From assembly GCF_027595985.1 (NCBI RefSeq), contig NC_073313.1, positions 79,817,994 through 79,881,993 on the forward strand: a stretch of 64,000 bases of DNA, in the 5' to 3' direction. Of the stretch, positions 1 through 11,425 are shown one piece after another (the stretch's first letter is position 1; each line of letters starts with the position of its first letter). A program made the translations under genes and the position numbers. The DNA is from Sorex araneus (lineage: Eukaryota; Chordata; Mammalia; Eulipotyphla; Soricidae). The notes beneath the pieces are model-generated. The model was not told where the DNA came from, did no database searches, and worked only from the letters and a program-made list of their open reading frames with translations.

Positions 1-162
1 ACACTGAATTCTTCTGCAAATAAAATCCCAACTGGGGTGAAGGTCAGCTAGAAACACGTGTTTAATGGTGTTCCATATCATAGAAGAACAAGGGCTCAGC
101 AAAATTGAGGAACTCTGCTTTTAGAAACAAGATGATAGCCAAATTTTTAACACATGTATATC

Positions 163-316
163 ACTTGGGGCTACACCCTGTGAGGCCCAGGGATTAGTCC
201 TTGATCTGCACTCAGAAATTTCTCCTGGGTACCATACCAGATTCCAGAGATGGAACAGAAGTCAGCCATATGAGTGAAAAAGCTCGACCCGCTATACTAT
301 CACTCCGACCTCTTAA
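163..316 (-). mobile_element. SOR-type SINE, degenerate
   Basis: On the minus strand this follows the shrew tRNA-derived SINE from the A-box region (tagtatagcggg, seen as cccgctatacta at 289-300) to the gggtgtagcccc tail. There are many substitutions and no clear TSD, so it is an old copy. Confidence 0.7.
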
Positions 317-477
317 TCTCCATATTTATTTTAAAGACAAGCAGCTACGGAATTTATGGGGAAAATCTATCAAATAAAACGATAGTAGAAAAATCACTCC
401 CAATGTCGTTTTGTGCTTATTGAAATGGAAAGGAAACTTGGGAAAGCACATTGCACAAGCCATGGTATCAACCTTTT

Positions 478-760
478 TTTATTTTTACTTTTTTAAAATT
501 CAGAATGTTAATTGTATTTTATTATTTTTTAATGATCTTTAAAAAATCACGATGAGATACGGCTTGAGTTTCAGTCATACAATGATCGATCACCCAACCC
601 TCCACCAGTGCACATCTTCCACCGCCAAGGGCCCCGGTATCCCCCCATCCAGCCTGTCCCCCTGCCTCTATGGCAGACCATCTCCCCCATACTTTCCTTT
701 GTATTGCTTGTTATGAATAGCATAAGATGTTGCAAGAGCAGTTGCATGCTCCTGGAATTC
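478..760 (-). mobile_element. L1 3' terminal fragment
   Basis: Read on the minus strand it matches the L1 3' ends elsewhere in the window: gcactggtggagggttgggtg, then cattgtatgactgaaactca, then an A-rich end. The same end is seen on the plus strand at 17795-17890. It is 5'-truncated and non-coding. Confidence 0.6.
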
Positions 761-780
761 TAAAATTTTAGATAATTAGG

Positions 781-1165
781 GTCTGGAGAAATCTCTGCAG
801 TGAGCTGCTCAGTTTGGAGATTCTTTTGTGTGTCTCTGGATCATGGCCATCAAGGAGCTCAAGAAGCAGCCGGAAGCAGTTTGTGGGCGTGACCTCCAGG
901 GTCCCCTGGGGACGGGGGATGAGAGGGACTGGCCCATCCCCTGTCCTTTGAGGCCTGGAGTTTGCTGTCACTAAGCTCGTGTACCTGCACTTCTCACTGG
1001 GCTCTGGAAGTGGCGGCCACTGGGGGTTTTGGGACTGGGGCGGCAGGGGGAGGGACGATGTCTGCCTCCATCTGAGGCACCCTGGTGAAGTCAGCCTGGC
1101 TTAATGTCCGGAGGAATCTCCACAGCGAGCAGTTCTGTTTGGAGATTCTTTCATGCATCTCTTCA
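781..1165. repeat. Diverged direct repeat pair
   Basis: About 65 bp at 781-845 and 1106-1165 share a body (gtctggagaaatctctgcag versus gtccggaggaatctccacag, then tttggagattctttt versus tttggagattctttc). They lie about 325 bp apart in the same orientation. This could be a local duplication or an internal repeat of an L1 3' UTR. Confidence 0.5.
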
Positions 1166-1240
1166 ACCTTTTTTTTTTTAATACACGAGGGTTAATACTT
1201 AAAACTAAGTAAACCTTTCACCGGTTTAAAAAACTCCCTG

Positions 1241-1403
1241 AAAGGCCGGAGCTATAGTACACTGGGTAGGATGTTTGCCTTGCTCCACTGCACAGCTTAG
1301 ATCTCCGGCACCGCATATGGTCAGGAGCTATGTCAGGAGCGAGTCCTCAGTGTAGCGCTAGAAGTAACCCCTGAGCATCACTGGCTGTAGCCCCAAAACA
1401 AAC
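1241..1403 (+). mobile_element. SOR-type SINE, moderately old
   Basis: It runs from ggccggagctatagtac through the tRNA-like head and the gcatatggtcaggagc segment to tgtagccccaaaacaaac. The B box is eroded, and the A-rich tail at 1395-1440 has mixed AAAC and AAGAAG units. Confidence 0.8.
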
Positions 1404-1855
1404 AAAGAAAACAATAAAATAAACAAAAAGAAGAAGAAAAAGTCCCTGAAAACCAAGGTTTAGCGAAATATCCAGTAGAAAAACCCAGATAATAAAACCC
1501 ATTCAAAATACTGTACATAAAATGCAGACTTACCTCTCTAGAGCCAAAAAGACGCTCGGCTCTCCAGCCAATGCCTGCCACCAATAAGTTGAATTCAATT
1601 GTTTTTTCCCATTTTCAATATCGAAACACCTAAAAGTGTGAAGAGACCATGAAAACATTTTAAGACAAACGTGAAACTGAAAAACGTATCTGAAAGACAC
1701 CTCAGGCGATTCACCTGGCCACGAAATAGGGGCCAATGTGGCAATGGTGCCTCTATGTTATCAATCCAGAAGCTAATTGAGGAAATATCAGCTACCAGAT
1801 TCTCTCCAACTCGCCCTCCAGACAGCACATAGGAAACGAAGTCAGTCAGACTTAC

Positions 1856-1967
1856 GGTATGACGAGTTACGATAAAGCCACGTCCGCCATCTTCTCCAGC
1901 CAACAGCTCGAACTTTTCCAACAGCAGTTATACTCCGTAGGATCCCGCCTTCCTTTGTAGTTATTGG
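1856..1967 (-). promoter_or_regulatory. Candidate minus-strand promoter and first exon
   Basis: On the minus strand, in order: a CCAAT box (ATTGG on plus at 1963-1967), a GC-leaning stretch, a YY1-type initiator AAGATGGCGGAC (complement of 1882-1893), then a good splice donor GTAAGTC (complement of 1849-1855). The ATG in the YY1 site meets a stop after seven codons. A longer upstream ATG frame reads into the donor with about 22 codons. The block is CpG-richer than its flanks and is not an obvious repeat. A transcript would run left, out of the window. I do not recognise the gene; a 5' exon of an Xq26-type neighbour is possible but unproven. Confidence 0.35.
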
Positions 1968-3500
1968 ACGACCTGCAGTGATTGACAGGCCCGCTGTCCA
2001 TTTGCTCCACGTCTGGAGATTAACCTCTGTGTTAATCCCAGGGCCCAGATAAATTGCACATATTTGTTCATATCCATATAATATATTTAAAGAGAGAGTA
2101 CAATACAGAGACTGTTCCTTAATGCCCATATAATTCATAATGCAAATTTATCGTTTTGCAAGCATTTCACATTGTTCTAGCTTAATACCATCATCTTGCA
2201 CTTCTTCAGCACCATTGTTGAACTTTTTTTTACAGACTCACAGGTTTTCATGCTTATGTTTCAGACCATTGTTGAAGTTATGTACCATCATTACACCACC
2301 AACTGCAATTATTCCAGAAAAAGAAATAAATGTCATTTTACTTGGATAGTGTGTTAGTAAGGATGGCCATCCGACTGACTTTGGATGAAGATGCAGGATG
2401 GGATTCATTCTCCCAGTAGCTGACATGTGATGACCAATAATACCGAGGACCGATCTCCAGATCTTCTCTGTTCACCTGATCATGCACACAGTTCACTTTT
2501 GCTCCACCTGTCCTTCAAAGAATGTGCATGGAGTGGACAAAATAATCACCTCTTATCTAATATTATGTATGCATATTGTCAAATTATATGAGCTTGACAT
2601 ATGCTAATGGGTTCAAACCACATTTATTAGTACTACCAATTATATTCGTACTGCTTTTCATGTCTCAGTTTCTTAGTCAGCAAATGAGGTTGAAACTAAG
2701 AACCAAATTATGGTTATCACAAAGCACATGGACTAGTGATTGAAACTGACTAAACTTTCTGTCTAAGCTTTCTTTTGCAGTTAATTCTCTCTGTTATTTT
2801 ATCTTGTTCGCCATATCTTTCATAAACTATTACAAATTTCCTGCAGCTTTTTCTTGTCTTCTGACTAAATAATAAATCCTCTCACTGTGTTCTTTTCAAC
2901 TTACCATACATGATGCACAGGCCACATCTAAGAATCCTTGTTTGACTGCCAAGTGTTTGTTCTAGACTATTATTAGTCATATATATGCTAATTTCACTAA
3001 TTTGAACAGCCTCTTCATGGATATTTCATGTCCCAGTTCATCACTGTTTCAAATTTTCCAGATTAATAACAAATTTGCGCATGTCTCTAGAAAAAATGGT
3101 AGTTAGAGAAAATTTGTTATTACTATGGACATAGTAATGAAGGTAAAGTCTACCAAAGAAAGAGTGAAGGCTGAATGAAAATCACGTGTGAACAAAGCAG
3201 AAGCATGGGCTTGGTGACAACTATTGAAGAATGGAAAGCTAGATTCAGGGTGGCTTCTGGTTTGATGGCTCTATTGCTTAGAGAATGGTGGTCCCACAAA
3301 ATGAGAGTAATGTACTTGAGAAGAGCAAAATAAAAATAAAGTGTTTCTTTGGCAACCATTCTGAAGTATCTATACCATTAAGAATGCAGATGAATGCTGA
3401 GTAGAAATACAGTCTGGAGGAAGGAAAAATGATGTTAATTTTTTGTGAATGTTCAGTGTGGGGTCTTGGTTGTCGAGGAGACAGATAAATTGCTAAAGTG
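1968..3500. other. Intergenic, no gene recognised
   Basis: AT-rich sequence. Both strands hold only short open frames without recognisable domains, and I see no young SINE. Some of it may be decayed L1. Confidence 0.5.
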
Positions 3501-3504
3501 AGCC

Positions 3505-3606
3505 AACAACTCTTTGTGGAATATAAAGTAACAGAACAGGAGACTAACACCTAAGGATAATAGAGATAAGGGTCAGGAGAATGGCTCCATGTCTTGGAAG
3601 CTGGCC
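3505..3606 (+). mobile_element. L1 3' region fragment
   Basis: The segment gtggaatataaagtaacaga, then ggagactaacacctaag and cttggaagctggcctcacat, repeats the L1 sequence at 35495-35580 and 49995-50090. It joins directly to a minus-strand RTE-tailed SINE piece. Confidence 0.7.
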
Positions 3607-3617
3607 TCACATGCTGG

Positions 3618-3781
3618 GACATGTGACATATCGTTGGCATATCGAACACGCCATGGATAGCTTGCTGGACTCTGCTGTGCAGGCGGGATACTCTCGGTAG
3701 CTTACCGGGATCTCCGAGAGGGACAGAGGAATCGACCCCAGGTCGGCTGCATGTAAGGCAAATACCCTACCCACTGTGCTT
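3618..3781 (-). mobile_element. RTE-body SINE, missing RTE tail
   Basis: It shows the SINE body shared with the RTE 5' region (ggcatatcgaacacgcc, tagcttgctggactctgc, gatactctcggtagctt) and the tRNA-like head (cctacccactgtgct). The ORF2-like tail seen in complete copies (62243-62486) is absent where it abuts the L1 fragment. Confidence 0.75.
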
Positions 3782-3984
3782 AATAAAATTAAATTAAATT
3801 TTTAAGAGAAAACTAATGATGGAACAGAAGTGAAAAATAAAATAAAGTGAGTCAGCAGAACTTCAAGGAAGAATATGCTCACCAGCTGACAACCACAAGG
3901 GAGATATAAGCAGGAGTCATGGGTACAGAATGTAAGGTAAATCAGATTCTTTGTCAGTCCATTGATTCTTTTACTTTATTTTAT

Positions 3985-4158
3985 TTTTTTTTTGTTTTAG
4001 GATCATAACCAGCGGTGTTCGGGGATTATTCCTGGATCTTCACTCAAGGATCACTCCTTGCAAGCTTGGAGGACCATATGGGGTGCCAGAGATTGAACCC
4101 AGGTTGGTCAACTGCAATGCAAGCATCCTACCAGAGGTAATGTCTCTCCATGCCTATC
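3985..4158 (-). mobile_element. SOR-type SINE, old
   Basis: Minus-oriented: T-rich start, then cactcaaggatcactccttg, ggaccatatggggtgcc and gaacccaggttggtcaactg. About 20% or more diverged by eye. Confidence 0.75.
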
Positions 4159-5025
4159 CCATTGATTCTTTATGTTGCTTTCATATTATAACATGCTATT
4201 ATCTTACTGACTGGTACACCTTTTCTACATGACTCCAAGGCATCTCTGAGACTCATGTGCCTTGTTGGGAAGACAAATGTCCTGCAAGTATTAATGTAGC
4301 ACCTGTCCCCAGGGAAAGTATTTTGGCACTTTTACCTTGCCCACAGCTCTCCTTTCCATCCATCTCCATCCATTCCTTTTTTGCATGGAGCCCTGAGTTC
4401 TTTTCTGCCTCACTGTCTCCCAGTGATCCTCAGAACCCAGTGCTACTCCTTTATATAGTGTACGATTCTAGTATACCATGCCAATAATTCACAGTGCTGG
4501 GCCCATGGTATGACTTGTATACCCCAGTGACATGATTGCCTTCTGGAGCTTCCTTTCACATCAAATGAAATCCTGGTCCACCAAACTATGGATCATGTTC
4601 TGATGTGTCTACAGAATTTAGGAGGTGAAGATTATAACAAAAAATATATTAGGCAATTATAATTTTTGTCACTCATAGTTTAGTATCCTCTGAAAACTGC
4701 AACCATTAAAACTTGTATCACTTGTCATCCTGTTGATCTTCTATTTGCTCGAGCGGGTGCCAATAACGTCTCTATTCATCTCTGTCTCATGCTTGTGTAG
4801 CCAGGAACATGAAGAGCCTCAAACCATTCGTTCATGGTTTTTACAAAGAAGTCTGACCATTTCGTAGGTGGGTGGCCAAGCAGTCTTTTGACGTCCCGTG
4901 GAATCCAGTCGGTAACAGCTCTAGTCCAGTGGTTGTCTCTAAATCACATTACAGGTCCAGCCCATCTGATTTTCGACGACTTTGCAAATGAGACAGCGTC
5001 CCTGATTCTTGATCGTCGACGGAGG

Positions 5026-7740
5026 TCAGAACTCTAGATTTCTTCTCTCACTTGAGTGAAATGTGATATTCCAATGTGATACTCTTTCGATTCCTCTTTG
5101 GGATACCCAAATAGTGTTCTCGTCCTGTTTTTGTAGGGCCCAGGATTCTGAGGTGTATATTAGTGCAGGAAGAACGGTGGAGTTGAAATGATGTGCCCAG
5201 AGCCGGAGGTTCTTCGTCCTCTTAATCACTTCTTCGATGTTCCTCCTGCGCAGCTCTGGCGCCAAGTCATTCCTCATGTTGAGTTCTCGACCCAGGTATA
5301 CATAGCTGCTGCATTCAGATATGTTTGTTCCACTGAGAGCAAATGGAATGTCAGGGACTAGTTTCTTTTTCATGAACATTGTCTTGATGATATTCAGCTG
5401 CAGTCTAACCTTTCCACACTCGCGGTCGAAGTCAGCCAGCATTTGTGCCGCTTGGCTAATATTTGGTATATTAGAACGACGTCATCAGTGAAGCAGAGGT
5501 GGTGTAGTTGCTGATCGTCTATCTTCACTCCCATTCTTTCCCATTCCAGTCGTCTCATGACATTCTTAGGGTGCACTGAAGAGTTTCTGTGAAATCGTAT
5601 CACCCTGCCAAACCCCTCTCTTTATGTCAATGATCACTTCCTTGTAGAATGGTGAGATCCTGGTGGTGAATCCCTAATACAGCTCGCATAGGATCTTGAT
5701 GTACTGAGTTTGAATGCCCTGTTTGGCTAGGGCTTTGATGACCGCTTCAGTCTCAACAGAATCAAAGGCCTTCTTTAAATAGATGAACGTTGGACAGCGC
5801 GGCATCTTGTACTCTCGTGAAACTTCAATGAGCTTGGTCAGTGTGTGGATATGGTCGATCGTGCTGAATCCTTTTCAGAACCTGGCTTGCTTGCATAGTT
5901 GTCCTTCGTCTAGTGTACTGCCTATTCTATTCAGGATGATTCGAGTGAACAACTTGTAGACAACGGACAACAGGCAGGTTGGGTGACAGTTCACGATGTC
6001 GTGGATGTCTCCTTTCTTGTACAATAGAACGGTACTGCTGGTTTTCCATTGAGACAGAACCTTGCATATAGACAGGTAACGTGTGAAGAGCAGAGCCAGT
6101 GTATTGGCAAGTACTGGCAGCAGATTCTTCAGGTATTCGGGTCTGACCTTGTCTGGACCAGGTGCTGTATGCATCTTTACCAATGAAATGGCGTGTCGGA
6201 TTTTGGAAGGGAGGACCTTGGGAATGACATATCCGTCCTGAGAAATTTGGGTGTGGGCAGGTGGACGTGGCTTTCGAAGAAATCTGAGTAGAAGTTGTGA
6301 ATAATCCTCTCCATTGCCTTTCTGGAAGATGTGATAGATCCATCAGGACGTAGGAGGGCAGTCATCTTGGTCTTATAGTTGGAGAAGGACAGGCGAGCGT
6401 TGAGAATACTTTTCCTGGATTCTGCTGCATTAGCCAACACTGCTATTCTTCTCTCTTGAGATCTTCCTTTATAGCTTCTCTGCACAGCTTTGCGAACTCG
6501 GACTTTAACTAGTGATTGCCTGGGGCTCATGGCAAACCATGTTGGCGAATGATCTTGAGAGTTTCCAAAGACAGGCGTCAGTCTGTGGCTTTTCCATTCT
6601 CAGCATTTCTCACGCATTCATGGAGGTGCTGAACCAGTTGATTGTATTCCTCATCGATGTTGTTAATGATGGCATCTTCCCACGTTGCCACAATAATGCC
6701 AAAGAGCTCCCAGTTGGTGGTCATTCTAGGGGTTCTTTTCTTTTTTGGGGGGTCACACCCGGCGATGCACAGGGGTTACTTCTGGCTCTGCACTCAGGAA
6801 TTACCCCTGGTGGTGCTCAGGGGTCCCATATGGGGTGCTGGGAATCGAACTCGGGTCGGTTGCGTGCAAAGCAAACGCCCTACCTGCTGTGCTATTGCTC
6901 CAGCCCCGGGGGTTCTCTTCTTAAAATTAAACTTTGCAGTCCTTTCTCCCAGCTCTGTGAAGTAGAATTTTGCATGAGGGAGATGGTGGTTCGATCTTGT
7001 TTGGAATTTTGGGACAACAGCAACATCGGTCAGGCAAAACCGTCAATTGAATATGATGTGGTCAATTTCGTTGTGGATCTGTTCACGGGGAGACTCCCAT
7101 GTCCAACGTTTAGATTCAACTTTCTGGAACTGTGAGTTACCGTGGATGGTCTTGGTCAACATGATGACCTCAGACAGTCTCTCATCCTGTCTGATCCATT
7201 CTAGGCCACCGTTCCCGATGCAGAGTTCTTCAGGTGACCTTCTTGGTCCTATCTTGGCATTAAAATCACCGACAATGATCTTATAGAAGGTGTGGTCTTC
7301 TTTATAGAACTTCTCAAGCTCCATGTCAAACTTTTCAATTTCTTCTTCATCGTAGTTGGATGTTGGTGCATAGACGATGAAGATAGAAACTGCTGGCAAC
7401 GAGCCACATCTATTCAAGCGTAATGGTCAGATTCAGGTTGTTAAGCATTCAAATGAATCAATGATCATGGCCAAGTTTGTGGTGACAAGGACACTGACAC
7501 CACCAACGCCTCTGTTGTCCCATGTTCTGAGGAACAGTTCTTCTGATGTGATCGATGCCTTCTCGTTTTGGTCAGACCAACAATGTGGTACTTGATCTTC
7601 TGCGCTTGCACCATGAGGTCCTCGATGGATGCTTCCAATACCAGTGTACGTGTGTTGAAAGTACAGACAGTCATTTTAGTCCCTCTTCGCTTTGGCAGTC
7701 TAGTTTGTCCCTGAGATTTTATCAGCCTCTCCTTACTCAT
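5026..7740 (-). pseudogene. RTE ORF2 remnant: AP endonuclease plus reverse transcriptase
   Basis: The frame survives in pieces on the minus strand. At 7740-7465 the endonuclease start has a TFNTRTL motif. At 7417-7043 are VYAPTSNYDEEE, GDFNAKIG and NEIDHI, the catalytic landmarks of APE-type LINE endonucleases. After the SINE insert, 6530-6177 holds the linker and 6183-5875 the RT fingers (APGPDKVRPEYL, LLYKKGD). At 5603-5394 the RT active-site box reads FTDDV where a functional enzyme has FADD. At 5442-5026 is the C-terminal region (SSYVYLGRELNM, LPALIYTSESWAL). At least four frame breaks and the altered active site show that it makes no enzyme. Confidence 0.85.
6738..6912 (-). mobile_element. 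SOR-type SINE inside the RTE element
   Basis: A well-preserved minus-oriented copy from the gggtcacacccggcgatgca tail to the head ending gctattgctccagccccgg. The B box is gaatcgaactcggg on plus. It interrupts the RTE between endonuclease and RT domains, so it is younger than the RTE insertion. Confidence 0.92.
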
Positions 7741-7951
7741 CCTTTTTAATGCTGGCTTATTTGGGGCTCTTTCAGTGTCTGGAGAATTAGGCCCATTGTT
7801 GTTACTGTTTTTGGCATATCGAATACACCACAGGTAGCTTTCAGTCTCTGCAGTACGGGCGGGATACCCTCGGTAGCCTGCGGGCTATTTGAACCTCATC
7901 AAATATGGTGCGGAAATTATGGAAAATAGGTATTAAGTGTCTTATGTTCTG

Positions 7952-8268
7952 CTGTCCAGAAAGTGGCCTGCAGCGTGGCTGGGTAGCGGAGATAATGGAG
8001 GTTGGCCAATGAGGTATTTATCTGGCGCTGGTAGGGTGGGGCCTCTGGGTTTGATCCCTGGGGCCCTGAAGATTGGAGGAGGCAGACAGAGGATCTTGTT
8101 TCTGGGTATCATTGAGTCTGGAGTCCAAGGTCACAAAGTTCTGCTTTACCTGTTTCTGTGGGGCTTCACTCATGCGTGAGGTTCCGCCTGAGTGTCTGGA
8201 AAGCAGCCTGGAGCGTGGCAGTAGCTGGGTAGTGGAGGTAATGGAGGTCGGCCAATGAGGTATTTATC
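7952..8268. repeat. Direct duplication, two ~65-75 bp units
   Basis: Units at about 7952-8016 and 8194-8268 share gcctg(c/g)agcgtggc, ctgggtag(c/t)ggag(a/g)taatgg and a 20-bp stretch ending in gaggtatttatct. They are about 245 bp apart in direct orientation. The second has an 8-10 bp insertion (agtagctg). The sequence between has no recognised gene. Confidence 0.75.
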
Positions 8269-8297
8269 TCAACCATTAGATCGTTTTTTAAAAATTT

Positions 8298-8455
8298 GGG
8301 GTGCTGAAGCAATAGTGCAGTGGATAGATTGTTTGCCTTGTATATGATCTGGGTTAGGCATCCTATATGGTCCCTCAAGCCCCACCTGGAATGGTTCCTG
8401 AGTGCAGAGCCAGGAGTCATCCCTGAACATCACTAGGTGTGACTCCAAAACAAAA
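8298..8455 (+). mobile_element. SOR-type SINE, old
   Basis: Head gaagcaatagtgcagtgg, middle tcctatatggtccctcaag, tail tgagtgcagagccaggagtc and aggtgtgactccaaaac. Confidence 0.8.
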
Positions 8456-9520
8456 ACAATTTTTTAAATTTCTGGAGTAATATCAAGATAAAAAATAAAT
8501 ATAATTTATTCCAATTATACAGTCCTTTACAAGAGAAAGTGGGAAGAAAAGAATTTTTTATGATCCCAAACTACTCAAATATTTATTTATGTCATATAAG
8601 TGAGCATGTTGAAGGAAATCTGAGTTAAAAAAATAAGAACAGTATCAGAAGAGCAGGCTACCTTAGACTGTGGCACACATTATAGCATGTGTCTCCTCCA
8701 GAAACAAGAAACAAGAAACCACTACACACCTGACAGACCATGAAGAAGTTCTAGTTGGTTCATTTTGTTTTTCCTTGAATTGTATCTATAATGATATATA
8801 AAATAGAAACATGCGGTGAAAATCTTAAGTAATCATGCTCTACCTTCATTTCCTATTTTCTTCCTTTTATTAATCAAGCACAAAGAGCATGGCTCTTGGA
8901 GTTAAACCTATTTTCTTCTACTTCGACTGAACTCATTTTTGAAAAGAGAATTGTGGCAAGCAAGCCTATTTGCTGTAGGAACAGAGATGGAATTCGGAAA
9001 GGGCAGAGTGACATCTGGTACCAGGAAAGAGTTCTATAATTGAGAGCAATTATGGTGACCTAAGTGCACTGCTAGGTAGCATTTGTTGTGATAGAAAGGA
9101 CCCTGTTCAGTGTATTATTAATGATGCCTAATATTGCTTTCCAGAGAACTGTCTGTCTCTCTCATTCGAATCTTAACCATCCTGTGCAAATTTACATCCC
9201 AGGGGGATTCTCAAAGATTAGAAATATTAAAAGAGATTATGCCTCCTATTTCCTGTAAATGGGGTTCTGAGTAATCATTTTTTCTTCAGTTGCATGCTAT
9301 TGATTCATGAGAAAGTTGGTTACAATTAATTTAGATGACATTGAACACTACTTAGCATGTTACTTAATACTGACAGTAAAAAGTCATTAAATATATTTCA
9401 TACAATGACAATATTAGAAAATGATGTCAACAATTGTTCACAGTATTTTTAAAAATTGCTTAAATTGGAATCAAGCAAATTTTTCTTTTCATATTGTAAT
9501 ATGCAATACTGGAGGATTTT
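8456..9520. other. AT-rich intergenic, nothing recognised
   Basis: No open frame above about 60 codons, no repeat family I recognise and no promoter-like cluster. Confidence 0.5.
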
Positions 9521-9523
9521 AGA

Positions 9524-9680
9524 CGGGGCACACTCAGCAGTGTTCTTTGGCTGAGTGCTCCTTTTTCTGTGCTCAGGGATAATTCCTGGCCATGCCCAGA
9601 AGGCCATATGAGATATCGGGTATTAAATCTGGGTCAGCTGCATACAAGACAAGTATATTACCTGCTGAACTATCTTTTGC
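9524..9680 (-). mobile_element. SOR-type SINE, old
   Basis: Minus-oriented and diverged: ggggcacactcagcagtgtt, aaggccatatgagatatcgg, aatctgggtcagctgcatac, then cctgctgaactatct. Confidence 0.75.
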
Positions 9681-10116
9681 AATACTGCTAATGATAATTT
9701 CATGCATACACATCTTTCAAAACCACACCCACCACCAAGTGTCCACTTCCTTCTCTATTGTCTTTAGGAAACTTCCCATCCCCCTTTCCACTCAGATAAA
9801 CTCAGTTTTGTATACAAACGCTCCAGTTCTTTTGCCTTTGGCCAATTGTTTCTCCTTCACTACATTTCTTTATATCACACAAATGAGATAGATTATTATG
9901 CATCCATCTTTCTCCATCTGACTAACTTCACTCAGCATGATACCCTTTCGTTTCATCCACATCGTGGCATATTGCAATAATTTAATCTTTTCTTTGTAAT
10001 GCTCCATCATTATCCAGGCATCTGTTTTTGAGCACTTGGGCTGTTTTTCAAATTTGGGCTATTGTGACTAGTTCTACAATAAAGAAAGAACGGGAATTTC
10101 TTCTTAAAATAGTCTT

Positions 10117-10285
10117 TAGGGGAGGGACCAGGGAGATATTACAGCGAGTAGGGCACTTTGCTTGCACACAACTGACTTGGGTTAGATCCCCAGCAAAACA
10201 TGGTCCCCTGAGTCAGGGGTGATCCCTAAACACAGAGCTAGAAGTAAGCCCTTAGTATTGCTGCATGTGCACCCACCACAAATGT
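10117..10285 (+). mobile_element. SOR-type SINE within the L1
   Basis: Plus-oriented: accagggagatattacagcg, gggttagatccccagc, ggtcccctgagtcagg and aagcccttagtattgctgca. Moderately diverged. Confidence 0.8.
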
Positions 10286-11257
10286 AATGTCTTTTGGGAC
10301 TTTTGCCAAGATGCCAAGAAGTGGAATTGCTGAGCCATATGGAAGCTCAATACTTTTTTGGAGAAGTATACATATTGTTTTCTAAAGAGATTGAGCCAGT
10401 CAGCATTTTCACAAACCATGAATAAGGGTTCCTTTCCCCATTTACACACAAGAATTGATTGTTTTTGTTCTTTTATATATGTGCTGGTGTCACTGGTGTG
10501 GGATGATCTCATTGTTTTGATTAGCATTTCCCTAATAGTGATGGAAAAGATTTTTTCATATACAATATTTTTCATATTGGTCATCTGCATGTCATCTTTA
10601 AGGAAGTGTCTGTTCATCTCTTCTCTTCATTTTATCATTTGTTTTTTATTATTTTCATTGTTGAGTTTTATAAGTGCTTTATATAATTTGGATATTAACC
10701 CTTTGTCAGATGAGTGGTAGGCAATTATTTTCTCCCAGTCTGTGATGTGTCTTTTTATTCTAACAATTATTTCTTTTATGGTACTGAAAACTGCAATTAA
10801 TGGCATTTAATGTGGCTCTATTTTTATTTTTGCTTTGTTAATGACACTGAATTATTGAAAATACCTCTGGATTTAATGCTATGAGGGGTTCTGCCTATGT
10901 TTTAATCCATATAATATATGGATTCAGGTCTGATATCAAGAAAGTTAACCCATTTTTAACTGACTTTGTGCAATTTTAATAAAGGTGTCTGAGCTGATTT
11001 TTCTAGACATTGCTGACAAGTTTTCTTAACGTTGTTGAAGATACATTTCTTGCTCCATGTCATACTCTTAGCTTTTGTGTCATATTCACTGTCCATGTAC
11101 CTGAGGATCTGTCTGCGGACTCTCAGTTAGATTCTATTTGCCTAAAAGCTTGTCTTTATTCTAATGCTACACTGTCTTCATTGCTATAGCTTTTAGAAAA
11201 ATTTGAACGTAAGTTGAGGAAAGTAAAGCCTCCAGTCTTTTTATTGTTGTTGTTTGG

Positions 11258-11425
11258 AGGGATGGGTAGCCATACCTGGCAATGCTCTGGGGTAACTCCT
11301 GGTTCTGAACTCAGGAATCACTTCTGGTTGTGCTCGGGGACCAATTAGGATGCAAGGGATCAAACCTGAATTGGCTGCGTGCAAGACAAGTGCCCTATCC
11401 ACTGTATTATCTATTTTGACTCCAA
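11258..11425 (-). mobile_element. SOR-type SINE within the L1
   Basis: Minus-oriented: cctggcaatgctctggggta, gaactcaggaatcacttctg, ttggctgcgtgcaagacaag and gccctatccactgtattatc. It lies between two stretches of the same L1. Confidence 0.85.

Larger units (their letters stand above)
4715..7886 (-). mobile_element. RTE-clade non-LTR retrotransposon (RTE1_Sar-like), nearly full length
   Basis: This is a minus-strand LINE about 3.2 kb long, including one 175-bp SINE insert. The 5' part (about 7790-7886) carries the sequence also found in the RTE-tailed SINEs (ttactgtttttggcatatcg). A decayed ORF2-type frame follows, and the 3' end (4715-4760) is the gtgcccgctcgagcaaat-type tail with a short gtgatac repeat, not a poly(A), as expected of RTE elements. 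The protein pieces resemble nematode RTE endonuclease/reverse transcriptases more than L1. Stops and frameshifts make it inactive. Confidence 0.85.

Noticed and set aside
1595-1921. 108-codon minus frame across the candidate 1.9 kb promoter as a protein-coding gene
   Set aside because: It runs through a consensus splice donor and has no recognisable domain; only a first-exon role is plausible.
5026-7740. A reverse transcriptase that might suggest a retron or RT-based defence system
   Set aside because: The APE endonuclease, RT order and 3' tail are those of an RTE LINE in a mammalian genome, and the frame is broken.
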